Source of the DNA: an uncultured Atopobiaceae bacterium | Lineage (GTDB): Bacteria > Actinomycetota > Coriobacteriia > Coriobacteriales > Atopobiaceae | Assembly: GCA_947626465.1 (NCBI GenBank) | Contig: CANQSI010000044.1 | Location: forward strand, 1 to 7,082 | Length of the DNA stretch: 7,082 nt | Direction: 5' to 3' | Shown: one piece after another, positions 7,006-7,082 of the stretch | How the letters are laid out: every line of letters starts with the position of its first letter | How positions within the stretch are numbered: the first letter of the stretch is position 1 | Notes under the pieces: model-generated | What the model saw: only the letters and a program-made list of their open reading frames with translations | Told to the model about the DNA's origin: nothing | Database searches by the model: none | Made by a program: the position numbers and the translations under genes

Positions 7006-7082
7006 CTAGTTCCAGCCCTTGCCGTCGGAGCCGAAGAGGCAGATCTTCTCCTTGGTCTTGGCGATCATCGCATCGTAGCCAG
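7006..7082 (-). CDS. C-terminal fragment, possibly class II fructose-bisphosphate aldolase
   Basis: The last 24 codons and TAG stop of a minus-strand gene that continues past the right edge. The visible tail has KTKEKICLFGSDGKGWN at the end. A basic helix followed by a (I/V)xxFGSxGK motif at the extreme C-terminus is characteristic of Gram-positive type class II fructose-bisphosphate aldolases, which often end FGS-x-GKA. Aldolase would fit beside a fructokinase, but the fragment is too short for a firm call. Codon use is GC-rich like its neighbours and a good terminator follows the stop. Confidence 0.5.
   Translation of the reverse strand, partial: GYDAMIAKTKEKICLFGSDGKGWN

Overview
The window is GC-rich (roughly two thirds G+C by eye), with GTG and ATG starts, strong Shine-Dalgarno sites and tightly overlapping genes. 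The combination of a sufC-B-D-S-U order, a Zn-type SufU scaffold and a trailing Rrf2 regulator suggests a high-GC Gram-positive, probably an actinomycete of the Coriobacteriia type. That assignment is inference from composition and gene order, not a database match.

Positions 1-259 hold no convincing gene. They contain a short GC palindrome, phased ACCTAAAG repeats and, just before sufC, a candidate promoter whose -35/-10 region is spanned by an AAATACC/GGTATTT dyad. Positions 260-5756 are one plus-strand operon for SUF iron-sulfur cluster assembly: sufC (ATPase), sufB and sufD (scaffold), sufS (cysteine desulfurase), sufU (sulfur acceptor) and an IscR-like Rrf2 regulator. Junctions are abutting or overlapping, so translation is probably coupled. 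SufS removes sulfur from cysteine, SufU accepts it, SufBCD builds the cluster using SufC ATP hydrolysis, and the Rrf2 protein could sense cluster supply and act on the dyad before sufC.

Positions 5715-5926, between the convergent operon and kinase gene, are almost entirely palindromic. Two 55-bp perfect palindromes (26-bp arms, 3-nt centre) have the same length and core but differ at seven arm positions, each matched by a compensating change in the other arm. They flank a terminator-like hairpin, and a 20-bp tandem duplication starts inside the second one. The first palindrome supplies the last 13 codons and the stop of the rrf2-family gene. This is the most unusual structure in the window.

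Positions 5918-6883 (minus) encode a PfkB-family sugar kinase, most likely a fructokinase. Upstream of it lie its probable promoter and a terminator serving the next minus-strand gene. Only the last 24 codons of that gene are present (7006-7082); its C-terminus resembles class II fructose-bisphosphate aldolase, which would fit a sugar-catabolic neighbourhood.
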